From Ricordea florida (lineage: Eukaryota > Cnidaria > Anthozoa > Corallimorpharia > Ricordeidae), in contig OX453285.1 of the NCBI GenBank assembly GCA_949710005.1, positions 21,774,003-21,838,002 of the forward strand: a stretch of 64,000 nucleotides of DNA. Reading direction: 5' to 3'. Every line of letters starts with the position of its first letter. Positions within the stretch are counted from its first letter, which is position 1. Under the pieces are notes generated by a model. That model searched no databases. It was not told the DNA's origin and saw nothing but the letters and a program-made list of their open reading frames with translations. Below, one piece after another: positions 54,064 to 64,000 of the stretch. The translations under genes were made by a program, and so were the position numbers.

Positions 54064-57000
54064 ATGGAAGGTCTGAGGGGAAGGCAAATATTCGTTCTTT
54101 TTTTAACCTGGCTGGCTTATGCAACGACTTATCTGCTTCGGAAACCTCTGGGTGTTGTAAGTGCATGCAGTAATTTTATTTGTTGAAATATAGCATTGGT
54201 TTTTCTGCATACGATTTACAAAGCACAATCGAGCGAAAATGCTTTAAATTCATGCCTGGGTGGATCTCCTACAAAAACGGGGTTTAATATATCCCTAAAA
54301 TCGCATTCAGTCTTCCATCTGTAGCGTATTTAGTACTAGTTAACCATTTTTTCTTTCAGACCTCACTCATGATACCTTCTGTCCTGTTATTATGGTATAG
54401 ATGGTATCCGGTCGATTAGCCCCCAAGTCGATTAGCGCCCAGTCGATTAGCCCCCACTAAGTCGATTAGCCCCCAACTAAAAGTCGACCAGCCCCCAACG
54501 AAAATCTGTTTTCAACTTACTAGATTACTCTTCTTCGGGTTTCTCGTTGTTTTACTTATGTTTGAAATTGAAGTCAGTAACTTTAAGATCGTTTGTTCGT
54601 TTGTTCGTCCGTTGAGGGTGACCGGATTTCCTTTCTTCTTTTATCTTTACTTTGCGTTTAAAAACTTCATGACTTTTGCTTGGTTTAAGATTTTTAGAAC
54701 GAGATTTTAGTTCTGAATGTTTATGAAGTAAACAACATTTACAAGATACAGCTCTAATCGATCAGATCAACTGATTTTTATAGATCGCAACAGGCTACAA
54801 TTTCATCAACATAAAAAAATTTGGCTCGTGGACCATCGCAGGTTTGTTAGAATGCCGATGTCAGCGTCATGAGTAGATAATTTAGATCGCAAGTTCTAAT
54901 CCAAGCATTAGTAAAACAACGAGAAACACGAAGAAGAGTAATCTTGTAAGTTGAAAACAGATTTTCGTTTGGGGCTGGTCGACATTTACTTGGGGGCTAA
55001 TCGACTTAGTGGGGGCTAATCGGTTGGGGGCTAATCGACTTGGGGGCTAATCGACCTGCAACCATTATTATTAACCCGTTTACTTTCATGATTGATAAAA
55101 ATACAAATTCTCCTAATGATATTGATCGTGTATTCTCTTGTTGGTGAGGATTGAACAGGTTACTAAGTTGAGGATTTTGCATTCATCTAACACTGAATTC
55201 TTTAAACTAGTATTGACTTAAATGTATGGGTCTGATTAATGAGAATTGCTACTTACATCTTGAGAGTGAAAGAGTCAAAATAGTATACAACGGTCCTCTA
55301 GGGGAAGTGGATATAAACCAAGACACCAAATGCCTCAGTATTATAATATGCAACACTATCCCCTTGGGGGGGCGGGGGTGGGGGGTAGTTGAGTGTCTAT
55401 ATGTATACCTGGTCTCATAAATAACAGCATCTTTTTAGTGATAATAAAAATGCCCAAAACTGTAGCAAAATTAAAGGGCTTTTGGACCCATGTGACAAAA
55501 AATGATAGCTAATTATATTCTGACAGTGTGCAAATTGCGCTATTAACTGATTTGGTTAAGTACTAATAATACTTATAAATAATTAATGTATACCAAAAAT
55601 ACCATAGTGATACAGTAGCTACTATATGTAGCTAGTACTTGACAAGTCTTGGATAATTGAAGTCTGGTCAATTAACCCTTTCACTCCCAAGAGTGACTTT
55701 AAAGATTTTACTCTGTCTAACGCCAAACAATTTTAGTCATCAAAGGGAGACCCTTTGGGAGTGAAAGGGGTAATCAAGGTTTGCTTGTACCAGTCAAACC
55801 TCGCTATCTTGAACGAAATTGAACTCTCAGGGGAAATGAAAAATAGTTTGAGATAGCAGGGGTCTGAGATAACTGATAGTAAATGACTGAGAAAACAATC
55901 CATGGGAAATGTTTCAGTTTGAAATCGCGAGTTTGAAATCGAGATACTGAGATTCAACTGCTTGTAAAAGACTTTTAGTCTTAATTGACAGATTTGAAAG
56001 TACAGTGTTGTGTTACAGGTGAAGGCAGACATGGCCAATGAATACAACTTGACAAGAACTGAGCTGGGTTGGTTGGATACTTCTTTGCTTTTACCTTATG
56101 CTGTCATGCAGGTATTAAATTTCAATTGATATTTTTGCAGGTAAAGAATAGTTGGTGAACTTGAATTAGTCCTCAAAAAAAGTCAGACGTTGCCATTGAA
56201 CACATTAGAGAACCAGATAGATAGATAGATATATAGTTTATTTGTAAAAAGCTTGCAGCTACTAAGCTGAATTGTGTATTTACAATATAATATATAATAT
56301 AATATAACAGAATTTTACAATTGTGAGTATAATAAAAGATAATGATAAAGTCCTATGAATATAACATAACTTAAAACGTTAAAATAAATGCAACGTCATC
56401 GATCGACCAGATTTACCTAATGCAGACTGACACAGCAAAAAGAAAGCCACTGTCAAAATTAATGGAATCTAACTTTCTTTTCAATGCTTGGTTGCAGATG
56501 CTGTTTGCTTCCTGTGGTGATATTTATGGTTCCCGCAAGGCACTTACAGGGTGTCTTTTGTTCTCATCCTTGTCCATGGTAAGGAATTCTTATTCTTCCT
56601 CATTTTCCCATTTGCATCCAGGAGAAAAAAAAAACATACTTTTGTGAAAAAGTTAGTCTTAAAAAAATACCCATCAAAAATTGCTCCTACAAGACTTGTA
56701 TCCCAGGGCCTGTTTCTCTGGTAACCATGACAATGATTCTAGAAAATTTCCATTGGTAGTGGATAATATGTAATTATTTGTTTTTATATATATATTGTCA
56801 CTTTTTTATCAGGTGTCATTTGGATATTGGAGGAGTTTGCTAATATTTGCATTTCTTTTGTTTCTCAATGGAACAGCTCAAGTAAGAAGAATTATTATTA
56901 CTTTGATTCGCTAATATCAAATTTGATTATGCTTGTGTATCTAATATTGATGTAACATTGTAAAATGGTATTTAGCTATTAATGTGTTAAGAAAAAGTTT

Positions 57001-60000
57001 TGCACTCTTTGGTGATCGGTTGTAGACATATTTTTATAATGAATTTTCAGTGGCCATTGTCGAGAAAATTCATTGACTGAGAAAAAGATCGGGTAAAACC
57101 AAAGCAAGGTAAAAAAAATTGATATTATGAAATACAGGAAAATTTTAGCAAAGGAGACTTGAATTCATAATAACTCTCTCATTTTTAAATTGTACTGACT
57201 TCTGTTGACCCTGAGAATTGTACCAGGGAATATTGGTGTGACGTTTTTTGTGTGCAGATCAAGCATATTACATATAACATCAAGTGGACTATTCCCCTTT
57301 TACATCCAAGATCTGAGTGGTAATTCCTCAAATTGACTGCCATACATCTCCTTTCTTGATAGTAAAGAGAATTTTGTGTTGATCAATTTAATATCCTTTG
57401 GAATTACAATTGCAGTTGCAACTTATTGCAAGAGTGAAAAGCGGAGAGCAATGAGGGGGGCTGTCATTATTTTTAACTTAAATTATTCCAGACTCTTTTT
57501 CATGTTTTTAATATCATTTCAGTCAACAGCATGGCCAAACTGTGTGAAATCACTGACAAACTGGTTTTCTGACAAACAGAGAATGACAGTGTTTGGCTTA
57601 TTTGGTACCAGTAGCTTTGCAGGAGGCATCTTGGGTACAGCACTAGCTGTGAGTATAGAACGTCAGTAATGACAATATATGGCTGGTTCTGTGAGCGGGC
57701 AAAATGAGGCAAATCCTGAGTTCTGATTGGCTACCTGAGCAGGCAAGATGGACCTATATGGCCCTCTCGAGATTTCCCTCATTGTCCCACAAAACAAAAC
57801 AAGCAAAGTAGTGACATAATAAATCCTTAATTGACCAAGCATGTTCAGTCAAGATGGCCAGATAGCTTAGTTTTTTTTACAGCCAATTTGTCAATGATGT
57901 ATATATTTATATTTTTAACAATTGCAATAATTAGTTTTCATAAGAGTTAATAACGTAATCATTATCAGAAAGTCATGCATCTGTGAATCCTTTGCTACCA
58001 AAAGAGATCAATATACAAAGCTCTTTGCTGTCAATTGTTCACCAAATCGAACAGATCTCATCTCCAAGAAAGATTGTAGCTCTCTATTTTGTTTTGCCGG
58101 TTTTTGCCCTTTTTCAATGAAAAGAGCATGCGGAAGCCTTAACAGTTCAATTATTCATGGCGCTGGTGGTCTGGCCTTTCCTGACTACGTTATGAAGCGC
58201 AGCAGACACTTAAGGAACTCTAACCTGAACAAGTTCATCGAACTGCAACCTAATACTGAGTCTTATAAGAATAGCTATTTCTGCAGAACTATTAAAGACT
58301 GGAATGCTTTACCTAGCAAAATTGTTAATATTAAGTCCGTAGATCTTTTTAAAAAAGCCTTATTCGAGTATTTTTATAGTCGTGATAAATTTTAACATTG
58401 CATAATAATCGATGCATTTTATTTTATTTTATTTTATCTTTCTTAGTTAGGTGTCTTGCGTGATGGTAACCCCTTTGCAGGACTATAAATTTTTGAATAA
58501 AGGTTGAATAAAGTTTCATTTATTCCACACTAACACAGATGGTGACTGTCACATAGAAGGAAGAAAATACAAGTTGTCAATTCTCCTCTGTGCAATTTTG
58601 TTTACCGTATTTATTCACCTATAAGCCGAGCGACTTTTGCAAAAGGTTTTACTCAGTTTTGGGAACTAACTGTTTACAATAAACTTTTGAATATTCATTT
58701 GGTTGTGTTTATTCGTTCAACAATCGAAATATGTTTCCTGAGAGAGACGCTTCAAAGGTGAAATTTTTCTGCGAAACTTTGGTCAAGGCTTATAGCTGAG
58801 AGGTTTCCAATTTTTTTAAACAAGCTTAAGCCCATCGTCAGTTCTCTCAAGTTTGGGGTCTCGGCTTATAGCCGGGATCGGCTTGTAGGCGAATAAATAC
58901 GGTAATTTAGTATTCATTTTCAAGTCAAGTATCTTGTTCTGTAAACTTTAATTTATATTTAATCAGCTTCTTTTGTTTTTGCTTGGGCTGATGATTGGAT
59001 ATTGCTTAGGAATAAGCCTTTATACAGATAATTCAAGATCTTTGGAGCAAAATAAAAAAATTACCCTTAAAGTCCACTCAGCAAATAGTTTCTCACCAGG
59101 GCTTTAAATTAAAATAAACTTAGAATAACATCTTTTTTTTTCAGGTTCATCTACAAACTATGTATACTCCAGATATGAAATTTGTCTTCATGTTTCCATC
59201 TGTGATTGTGGTGAGTGTTCGTAAGGTTGTCATTGGACACAAAAATGCAAGCCATGTTGGATAGAACAACTATCATTGTTAATGCAATATCACATGATGC
59301 AATGTAGGTTCATAGCATGTGCGGAGGAGCAGATACCACAGTGTTTGGACCTTAATTTAACCTTTCGTGGCCAAAAATAACTCCTCTTTACAATAATATT
59401 AATACGTGAGGCGAAGAATATAGAAAATGACCATCCCAAGTGTAATATAAGGAATCAATTTAACACTAAATTCTCGAAACTAACTTATAGTAGAATATAT
59501 CTTGCTCATTGAATTAACTGCTGCTTAGATTGTGGCACTGAAAGCATTAAGCCCTTTGCCCTGGCACACATTGACAAGAAGACTTTGATCTGATGTTGTC
59601 CTAAAGATCAACACATTGAGTACTTTTAGCTATAACTAAAAGCCAGTTTAACCGTATTTATTCGCCTACAAGCTGATCCCGGCTATAAGCCGAGACCCCA
59701 AACTTGAGAGAACTGACGATGGGCTTAAGCTTGTTTAAAAAAATTGGAAACCTCTCAGCTATAAGCCGAGACCAAAGTTTCGCAGAAAAATTTCACCTTT
59801 GAAGCGTCTCTCTCAGGAAACATATTTCGATTGTTGAACAAATAAACACAACCAAATGAATATTCAAAAGTTTATTGTAAACAGTTAGTTCCCAAAACTG
59901 AGTAAAACCTTTTGCAAAAGTCGCTCGGCTTATAGGTGAATAAATACGGTATTTCATCAAGATTGTTTTAGACTGCGCTTAACAAAACTGTTGTCTTAAG

Positions 60001-60773
60001 TAAATTTGTGCTGCTCCAACTTAACCTTGCAATGTCTTACACCACACCAGAAAAAGCAGTCAGTCCCTGCTTACTCAAATGAGTTAACTTCATTACATCA
60101 ATCACAAATTGGGCAGTTTCATTATCCCCTCCAATTTTGAAACACTGCTTTAGTGGGACACCTGTTTAATTCACCTGCCCTAAATGTTTAATATTATGCA
60201 ATGGAAGGGAAGAGATATATTAACCCTTTCACTCCCAAGGGGTCTCCATTTGACGAGTCAAATCGCCTGGTGTTAGGCAGAATAAAATCTATAAAGTAAC
60301 TCTTGGGAGTGAAAGGGTTAAGGGAGATAGTTTTTAACCCTTTTACTCCCAAGGGGTCTCCATTTGACGAGTAAAATTGTCTGGCATTAGTGCAGAGTAA
60401 AATCTATAAAGTCACTCTTGAGAGTGAAAGGGTTAAACCTTGACAAATCCTTGAGTTATTCCAAAAATGTTTTTGGCCTTTTTGACTTCACTAAAAAATT
60501 TCCTTGGCCTCGTATGCCATGTGAAATTTTGGAAGAGACAAGAAGGGGAAGATACATGTTTCTTTTTCCTTCCACTCCCCTACTTCATACCCCTGCTTGC
60601 AGGGCATTCTTGTTGGGAAATTTCTTCTGTTGATGTTTTAAACATTTTGAAGTATAATTGACTATTCCTGGTTAATTTTCTTTTGAAATTTATCTTTCAG
60701 GGTGCTGTTGGTATTTTAGTTTATCTATTTCTCCAGTCTCCTTCTGAGTTAGGAATATCAGAACCGTTAAAAG
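54064..60773 (+). CDS. SLC37-like sugar-phosphate transporter, 5' seven exons
   Basis: Exons 54064-54156, 56019-56111, 56498-56578, 56813-56881, 57523-57648, 59145-59210 and 60701-60773 give 200 codons plus one base and keep frame throughout. They encode the N-terminal half of a major-facilitator transporter: a first membrane span with TYLLRKPLGV, ELGWLDTSLLLPYAVMQ, a motif-A-like loop GDIYGSRK, NGTAQSTAWPNCVKSLTNWF and GLFGTSSFAGGILG. These match the SLC37 (glycerol-3-phosphate/glucose-6-phosphate antiporter) layout, with the central loop beginning after LGISEPLKG. The last donor is phase 1. No later exon is found up to 64000, so the second half lies beyond the window. The ATG is about 125 bp from element copy 2. 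Confidence 0.85.
54410..55056. repeat. Long-TIR MITE with GTCGATTAGCCCCCA tandem ends
   Basis: Both ends consist of several near-tandem copies of a 15-20-bp word (GTCGATTAGCCCCCA and its inverse), followed by long inverted arms (ACGAAAATCTGTTTTCAACT and its inverse) around a unique centre. It lies in intron 1 of the SLC37-like gene. Confidence 0.75.
55672..55772. repeat. Single piggyBac-like MITE
   Basis: Same family as 33485-33700 but a single unit (CCCTTTCACTCCCAAG...GGGAGTGAAAGGGG) with TTAA on the left and a decayed GTAA on the right. In intron 1 of the SLC37-like gene. Confidence 0.75.
57677..57870. repeat. Interspersed repeat related to 35630-36120
   Basis: Uninterrupted copy of the repeat that holds the SINE in FAM72. 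Shared words include GGCAAATCCTGAGTTCTGATTGGC (split in the other copy), ACAAAACAAAAC and TTGACCAAGC. Confidence 0.55.
57990..58510 (+). pseudogene. 5'-truncated LINE, C-terminal end of reverse-transcriptase protein
   Basis: The open stretch 58117-58395 ends with the pattern typical of non-LTR retrotransposon C-termini (SYFCRTIKDWNALPSKIV, DLFKKALFEYF). Upstream the frame is broken. It is followed by an ATTTT-repeat tail and a possible 3' UTR to about 58510. It lies in intron 5 of the SLC37-like gene in sense orientation. Confidence 0.65.
58603..58904. repeat. MITE with TACCGTATTTATTC termini, copy 1
   Basis: Termini TACCGTATTTATTC and GAATAAATACGGTA, with CTATAAGCCGA-type words next to both ends. 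An inverted, nearly identical copy lies at 59651-59950. Confidence 0.8.
59651..59950. repeat. MITE with ACCGTATTTATTC termini, copy 2 (inverted)
   Basis: Reverse orientation of 58603-58904 with few differences. The two copies enclose exon 6 (59145-59210) of the SLC37-like gene. Confidence 0.8.
60220..60436. repeat. Dimeric piggyBac-like MITE, inverted relative to 33485-33700
   Basis: Units 60224-60317 and 60338-60432, each with CCCTTT...AAAGGG ends and TTAA flanks, separated by GGGAGATAGTTT, the inverse of the spacer in the first dimer. In intron 6 of the SLC37-like gene. Confidence 0.85.
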
Positions 60774-60955
60774 GTAACACCAATGGTCTCATACCAGTCT
60801 GATAGCTTCTATGTCAGGGCTTTTATAAAGAATTGCAGTGTGTATACAATCAAACCTCTGTTATCCAGATCAATTATGTGAACTTTTCAAATGTCCGGAC
60901 TTGTTTTTCTGGTCTCACTTTTGTTGTAAATCTTAATAAGGCAGGCCTTCTGATA

Positions 60956-62390
60956 GGGTGCGATAAAAAAATGCAAATTATGCGAAATTTGCAGGGCAGA
61001 TTATGCGATTACAGAGGCCAATTATGCGATAAATAATGAAGATTGTGCGATTTTTTTCTGAGCAATTTTAAGCTTGTTTTATAAGGTTTCAGGATAAGAA
61101 AAACACTTTTTTGCTGCTCTTAAGACATTTTGAATGTGTTTCTGCTTTATATGAAACAATTTTATTGTGTAAAACACAAAGCTAAACTCAACCTTGTTCC
61201 CAGGGTCCTCTCCCACTCGGCCCCCGAGTAGGAGAGAACCCTTAGGAACGAGGTGGAGCTAAACTGAAACACGATGCTGACGTCTGTTGACACACGTGCA
61301 GTGCAAACCTAACATTGTCTGTGATAAAAAAATAATGTAAGAATACTCAACGCATCAGCGAAATATTCCTAGCTAACACTGCCTTACGTTGCGGAGTATA
61401 TTCCCGTTTCAAGTGATTTTTTAGACTAAGTAGAACCCGAGATAAATAAAAGTTTTAGTGATCTGTTCAATTCATAGCGCCGCATAATTAGTTCAAGGCG
61501 ATAAAAATATAATTGTCGGCACGCATGTAAACAAAACACTGATAAGGATCAACAGCCCAGGATCGGGGTAATGGGCTCCTGCAAGGATAGAAATAATACC
61601 AAAATACTCGATGCATCCCGTTTCAAGCAATTTCTAAGACCCGGAAGATCCCGAGATATTGTTTCTTGAGGAAATTGCGAACCGAATTTTACAAGTTTGT
61701 TCAATTCTCAATAGTTTTCAGTGGTAATGAAAACTTGCTAATAGCATGCTGAAAGGTATTTTGTTCAGCAAAAAACAAGGAATAAAGTTTTCTTCGATTC
61801 TAATACGATACGATAAGTGTTTCCACGACTCAATTACGAGAAATGCGAGTTCAATTAAAAAATGCCTGAAAGGCTCAGAGCAATTTTCAAAGCGCTCCAT
61901 CGCTTCAAATTTTGTGAGTTCTCTAACTGTTTTGCATAACTTTCTTTTGTTTTTGTGTGCGGGTTATCTGCAAGTGCGTGTTCTGACGATTCCCTTTTTC
62001 CTTTTGGCAAAAATCACCCGTGGGGGTAGTCCGCCGTGCGGATAAACGGCCGGAAATTACAGCCATTCAGATTGGCTAATCTGAACAAGGGGCGTGTTTG
62101 TGTTAAACCAATAGGCGACTCTTTAAGAATGAGACTCGTACCAGGTCCTTGACATTCAAAATAACGCCTTGACTTCGAATGAATACGAAATCGAAGGTGA
62201 AAGAGTCTTGTTAGCCTTTTTCCAAGGTAAATCATCTTGAAAATGGCGTATTTTTTCAGGAATTCCAAAGAAACTTGTTGATTCATGCTTTATTTTATGA
62301 ACATTGTGCGTTATTTTTTTAATTATGCGATTTTTCGTGAATTGTGCGATCGCGGATGCGATTTGAGGTCGATTGTGCGAAATCGCACCA
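60956..62390. repeat. Possible long non-autonomous element with TGCGAT words at both ends
   Basis: GGGTGCGATAAAAAA with repeated ATTATGCGA words occurs at the left, and repeated TTGTGCGA words ending AATCGCACC at the right, in roughly inverse arrangement. No coding capacity is recognised between them. It includes a small CCTCTCCCACTCGG palindrome near 61208-61240. Confidence 0.35.
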
Positions 62391-62399
62391 TCGCGTAAT

Positions 62400-63180
62400 A
62401 TAGTCAGGGAGCATATGTAATCCCGTGGGATTTTTATGGTGAAAGCAAACCACCTACCTAGTTGTGTTAAGGGGACCCTAAGGAACACAAACAATGTTGT
62501 CGGCAATTTTGTAACCTGCACCGGCGACCGCTATCGGGGGTCTGTCTTTAGACCTATATGGTTCAACATGGAATCGAGGCTAGAATAAAAAATGGCGTAT
62601 AACTACAATTAACTACAATAAATTTCCACAAAAATACCATAAATCTTTAATATAGTCTATCTAATACATATCCATAGACTTAAGTACTAAATACTGATGA
62701 CGTGATCAACACTGCACGAAAGTGAGGCTGGTCGTTTGTTATCTTCAAATAAACATCAAAAACATATTTCTTTTTCTGGAGTTGTTCAAAAAAATGACTC
62801 GACAAGTGAACTACATGACAATGTGTTTTGTTCACGTTAATTGAACTACATTTGAATATGTTTTGTTCGCATGAGACGACATGGAAGTGAGGCTGCGCTC
62901 TCGGGCACTTGTTACGCGTGATGACGTAGTCAGCCAGCGTATAAAATTCAGTAGCGCATTCCTTTCGTCGTCTTGGGAGTCAAAAATTGCCTTGTTTTTT
63001 TAACTTTCCCCTATCCCGAGCCCGTCGCGAAAAAATTGTGTGATTTTTATTGGCTGTAACTCCGAATCACGTGCAAGTCAGGTTGGATTGCACCATGGAT
63101 ATCCATGATCGCACAATTAGCAAAAAAACATACTGCATCAGCAATTTTAAACCAACACATCCCGTGTAAACGCCTTCAGG
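62400..63180. other. Non-coding sequence
   Basis: No exon of the SLC37-like gene and no other gene recognised. Confidence 0.4.
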
Positions 63181-63208
63181 CGTCTTCTTGTTAGGCCTGC
63201 TCTAAGCC

Positions 63209-63385
63209 TCGAGCCATCGTCGTGCCGAACCAAATTCCTTTCCAAAAATTGGCCATTTTGGTGCACAGAAGAAATAAAACTAGCTAATAAAAAAAGAACT
63301 AATTTGGCGTTTAGAACCACTGTCGCGCTAATCGTCAAACCAAATGGAATTAGGTTCGGCACGATGTTGGCTTGACGCTTAGTCC
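63209..63385. repeat. Possible MITE with inverted GTGCCGAACCAAATTCC arms
   Basis: ATCGTCGTGCCGAACCAAATTCC at 63219-63241 is mirrored by GGAATTAGGTTCGGCACGAT at 63346-63365. Nothing coding inside. Confidence 0.5.
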
Positions 63386-63562
63386 AGTCCTTACCTATGC
63401 GATATGTTAGCTATTATTAACGTTGCTCCGAGGGCGTCATGTTACCCATAGCAGGTTTACAAGTATATATAATTATTACTACCCAAAACCTTCTGCTTTA
63501 AAAATAGCACAACTGATCTCATAATACATTGCGGTCTATAGAACATGGATGTCAGGGAAGAA

Positions 63563-63820
63563 TCATTCATCATCCTCGTTTTCCTCGCTGTCATCGTCCT
63601 GCTCATCCGATGTTTCATCATCACAGCTATCATTCTCAATCATATCGACATTGTCACACTCTTCTCCTGTCTCGTCGTTGCTGCAGCCGCATAGACCTGT
63701 GCAAGTGAGACCCGCCCTTCGACAGCTACACCTGTTGTTTCGGCATTTGTCCTTCCCACAGCCACACTTGACAAGGTAAAGAACAGCGTCGGGTGCCGGC
63801 TGCAGTCGCGTCATCACCAA
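63563..63820 (-). CDS. 3' exon encoding a CXC (tesmin/TSO1-like) Cys-rich domain
   Basis: Reading the minus strand, the frame encodes KCGCGKDKCRNNRCSCRRAG followed by LTCTGLCGCSN, the CxC...CxCxxxxxxCxxxCxC pattern of CXC/CRC domains, then a highly acidic tail (DETSDEQDDDSEENEDDE) and a stop. There is no strong local ATG, since the frame opens at a TTG, so this is probably the last exon of a larger gene. Such domains occur in cell-cycle DNA-binding proteins and also at the C-termini of transposon-derived proteins in aquatic animals; I cannot tell which applies here. Confidence 0.5.
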   Translation of the reverse strand: MVMTRLQPAPDAVLYLVKCGCGKDKCRNNRCSCRRAGLTCTGLCGCSNDETGEECDNVDMIENDSCDDETSDEQDDDSEENEDDE

Positions 63821-64000
63821 GATCCATTTGTTTGAAATATAAAAGAATAAGGCAGTGGATTAAAGTCGTCTCGATCTTTAGTGTCGAACTTGAGAGTTTA
63901 TTACTATATCAACCGTTAACCATAGTTGATGGAAGGTCTGGATTAGGGACTTTGTCATTGGCCCAGATCATGGCTTGGTAATGTGCTCGCTTAATGGCCT

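Noticed and set aside
58117-58395. Separate 92-aa host gene
   Set aside because: The sequence has the typical end of a LINE reverse-transcriptase protein, is followed by a LINE-like tail, and is broken upstream.
61746-62045. 99-aa open frame as an exon of the transporter
   Set aside because: Not hydrophobic in a transporter pattern and no matching phase-1 acceptor; it lies inside a probable repeat.

Overview
This window is animal genomic DNA, most likely from an anthozoan cnidarian and probably a stony coral. That call rests on intron-rich host genes, the many short inverted-repeat elements, and coral-like repeat families; it is an inference, not a database match. It holds two copies, in the same orientation, of one Polinton/Maverick-type virus-like element, separated by 18,980 bp of host DNA with ordinary animal genes.

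Positions 1-19554: element copy 1. Its left end lies outside the window, so the first gene is cut at base 1. A second mobile element (2315-7953, CACTA/EnSpm-like, 3-bp TAC duplication) sits in a spacer between two genes and carries a gag/protease open frame and a separate acidic-protein exon. Positions 38535-53935: element copy 2, complete at 15,401 bp, with terminal inverted repeats of about 250 bp starting 5'-AGTAGTG and a perfect 5-bp GTCTT flanking duplication. It has 14 intact genes: a Cys-repeat protein, an acidic protein, a probable minor capsid protein, a 515-aa C-tail-anchored protein, several small membrane proteins, a genome-packaging ATPase next to a probable major capsid protein, a retrovirus-type integrase, and a 1502-aa protein-primed family B DNA polymerase. 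All genes shared by the two copies are open in both, so the family is young. Replication (polymerase, terminal repeats), integration (integrase) and particle formation (ATPase, capsid, membrane proteins) are all represented. No adenain-like protease was found.

The leading gene of nearly every transcription unit has a TTTAAAG box (or TCTAAAG) 21-31 nt before its ATG. Gene pairs that follow one another directly (MCP-ATPase, P72-P132) have it only before the first gene, and the integrase lacks it. The terminal repeats carry this box and run into the first three codons (Met-Glu-Gln) of the genes at both ends.

Host genes: a seven-coding-exon coiled-coil protein of unknown function (21807-28646, +); a lone histone H4 gene (30194-30505, -); an intronless C/EBP-gamma-like bZIP gene (31753-32181, +); FAM72 (35357-37978, -); the first 200 codons of an SLC37-like sugar-phosphate transporter (54064-60773, +); and the last exon of a CXC-domain protein (63563-63820, -). 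Copy 2 lies in the short space between the divergently transcribed FAM72 and SLC37-like genes. Introns and spacers are filled with MITEs (piggyBac-like, Harbinger-like, others), a tRNA-derived SINE nested in another repeat, and a LINE 3' fragment.
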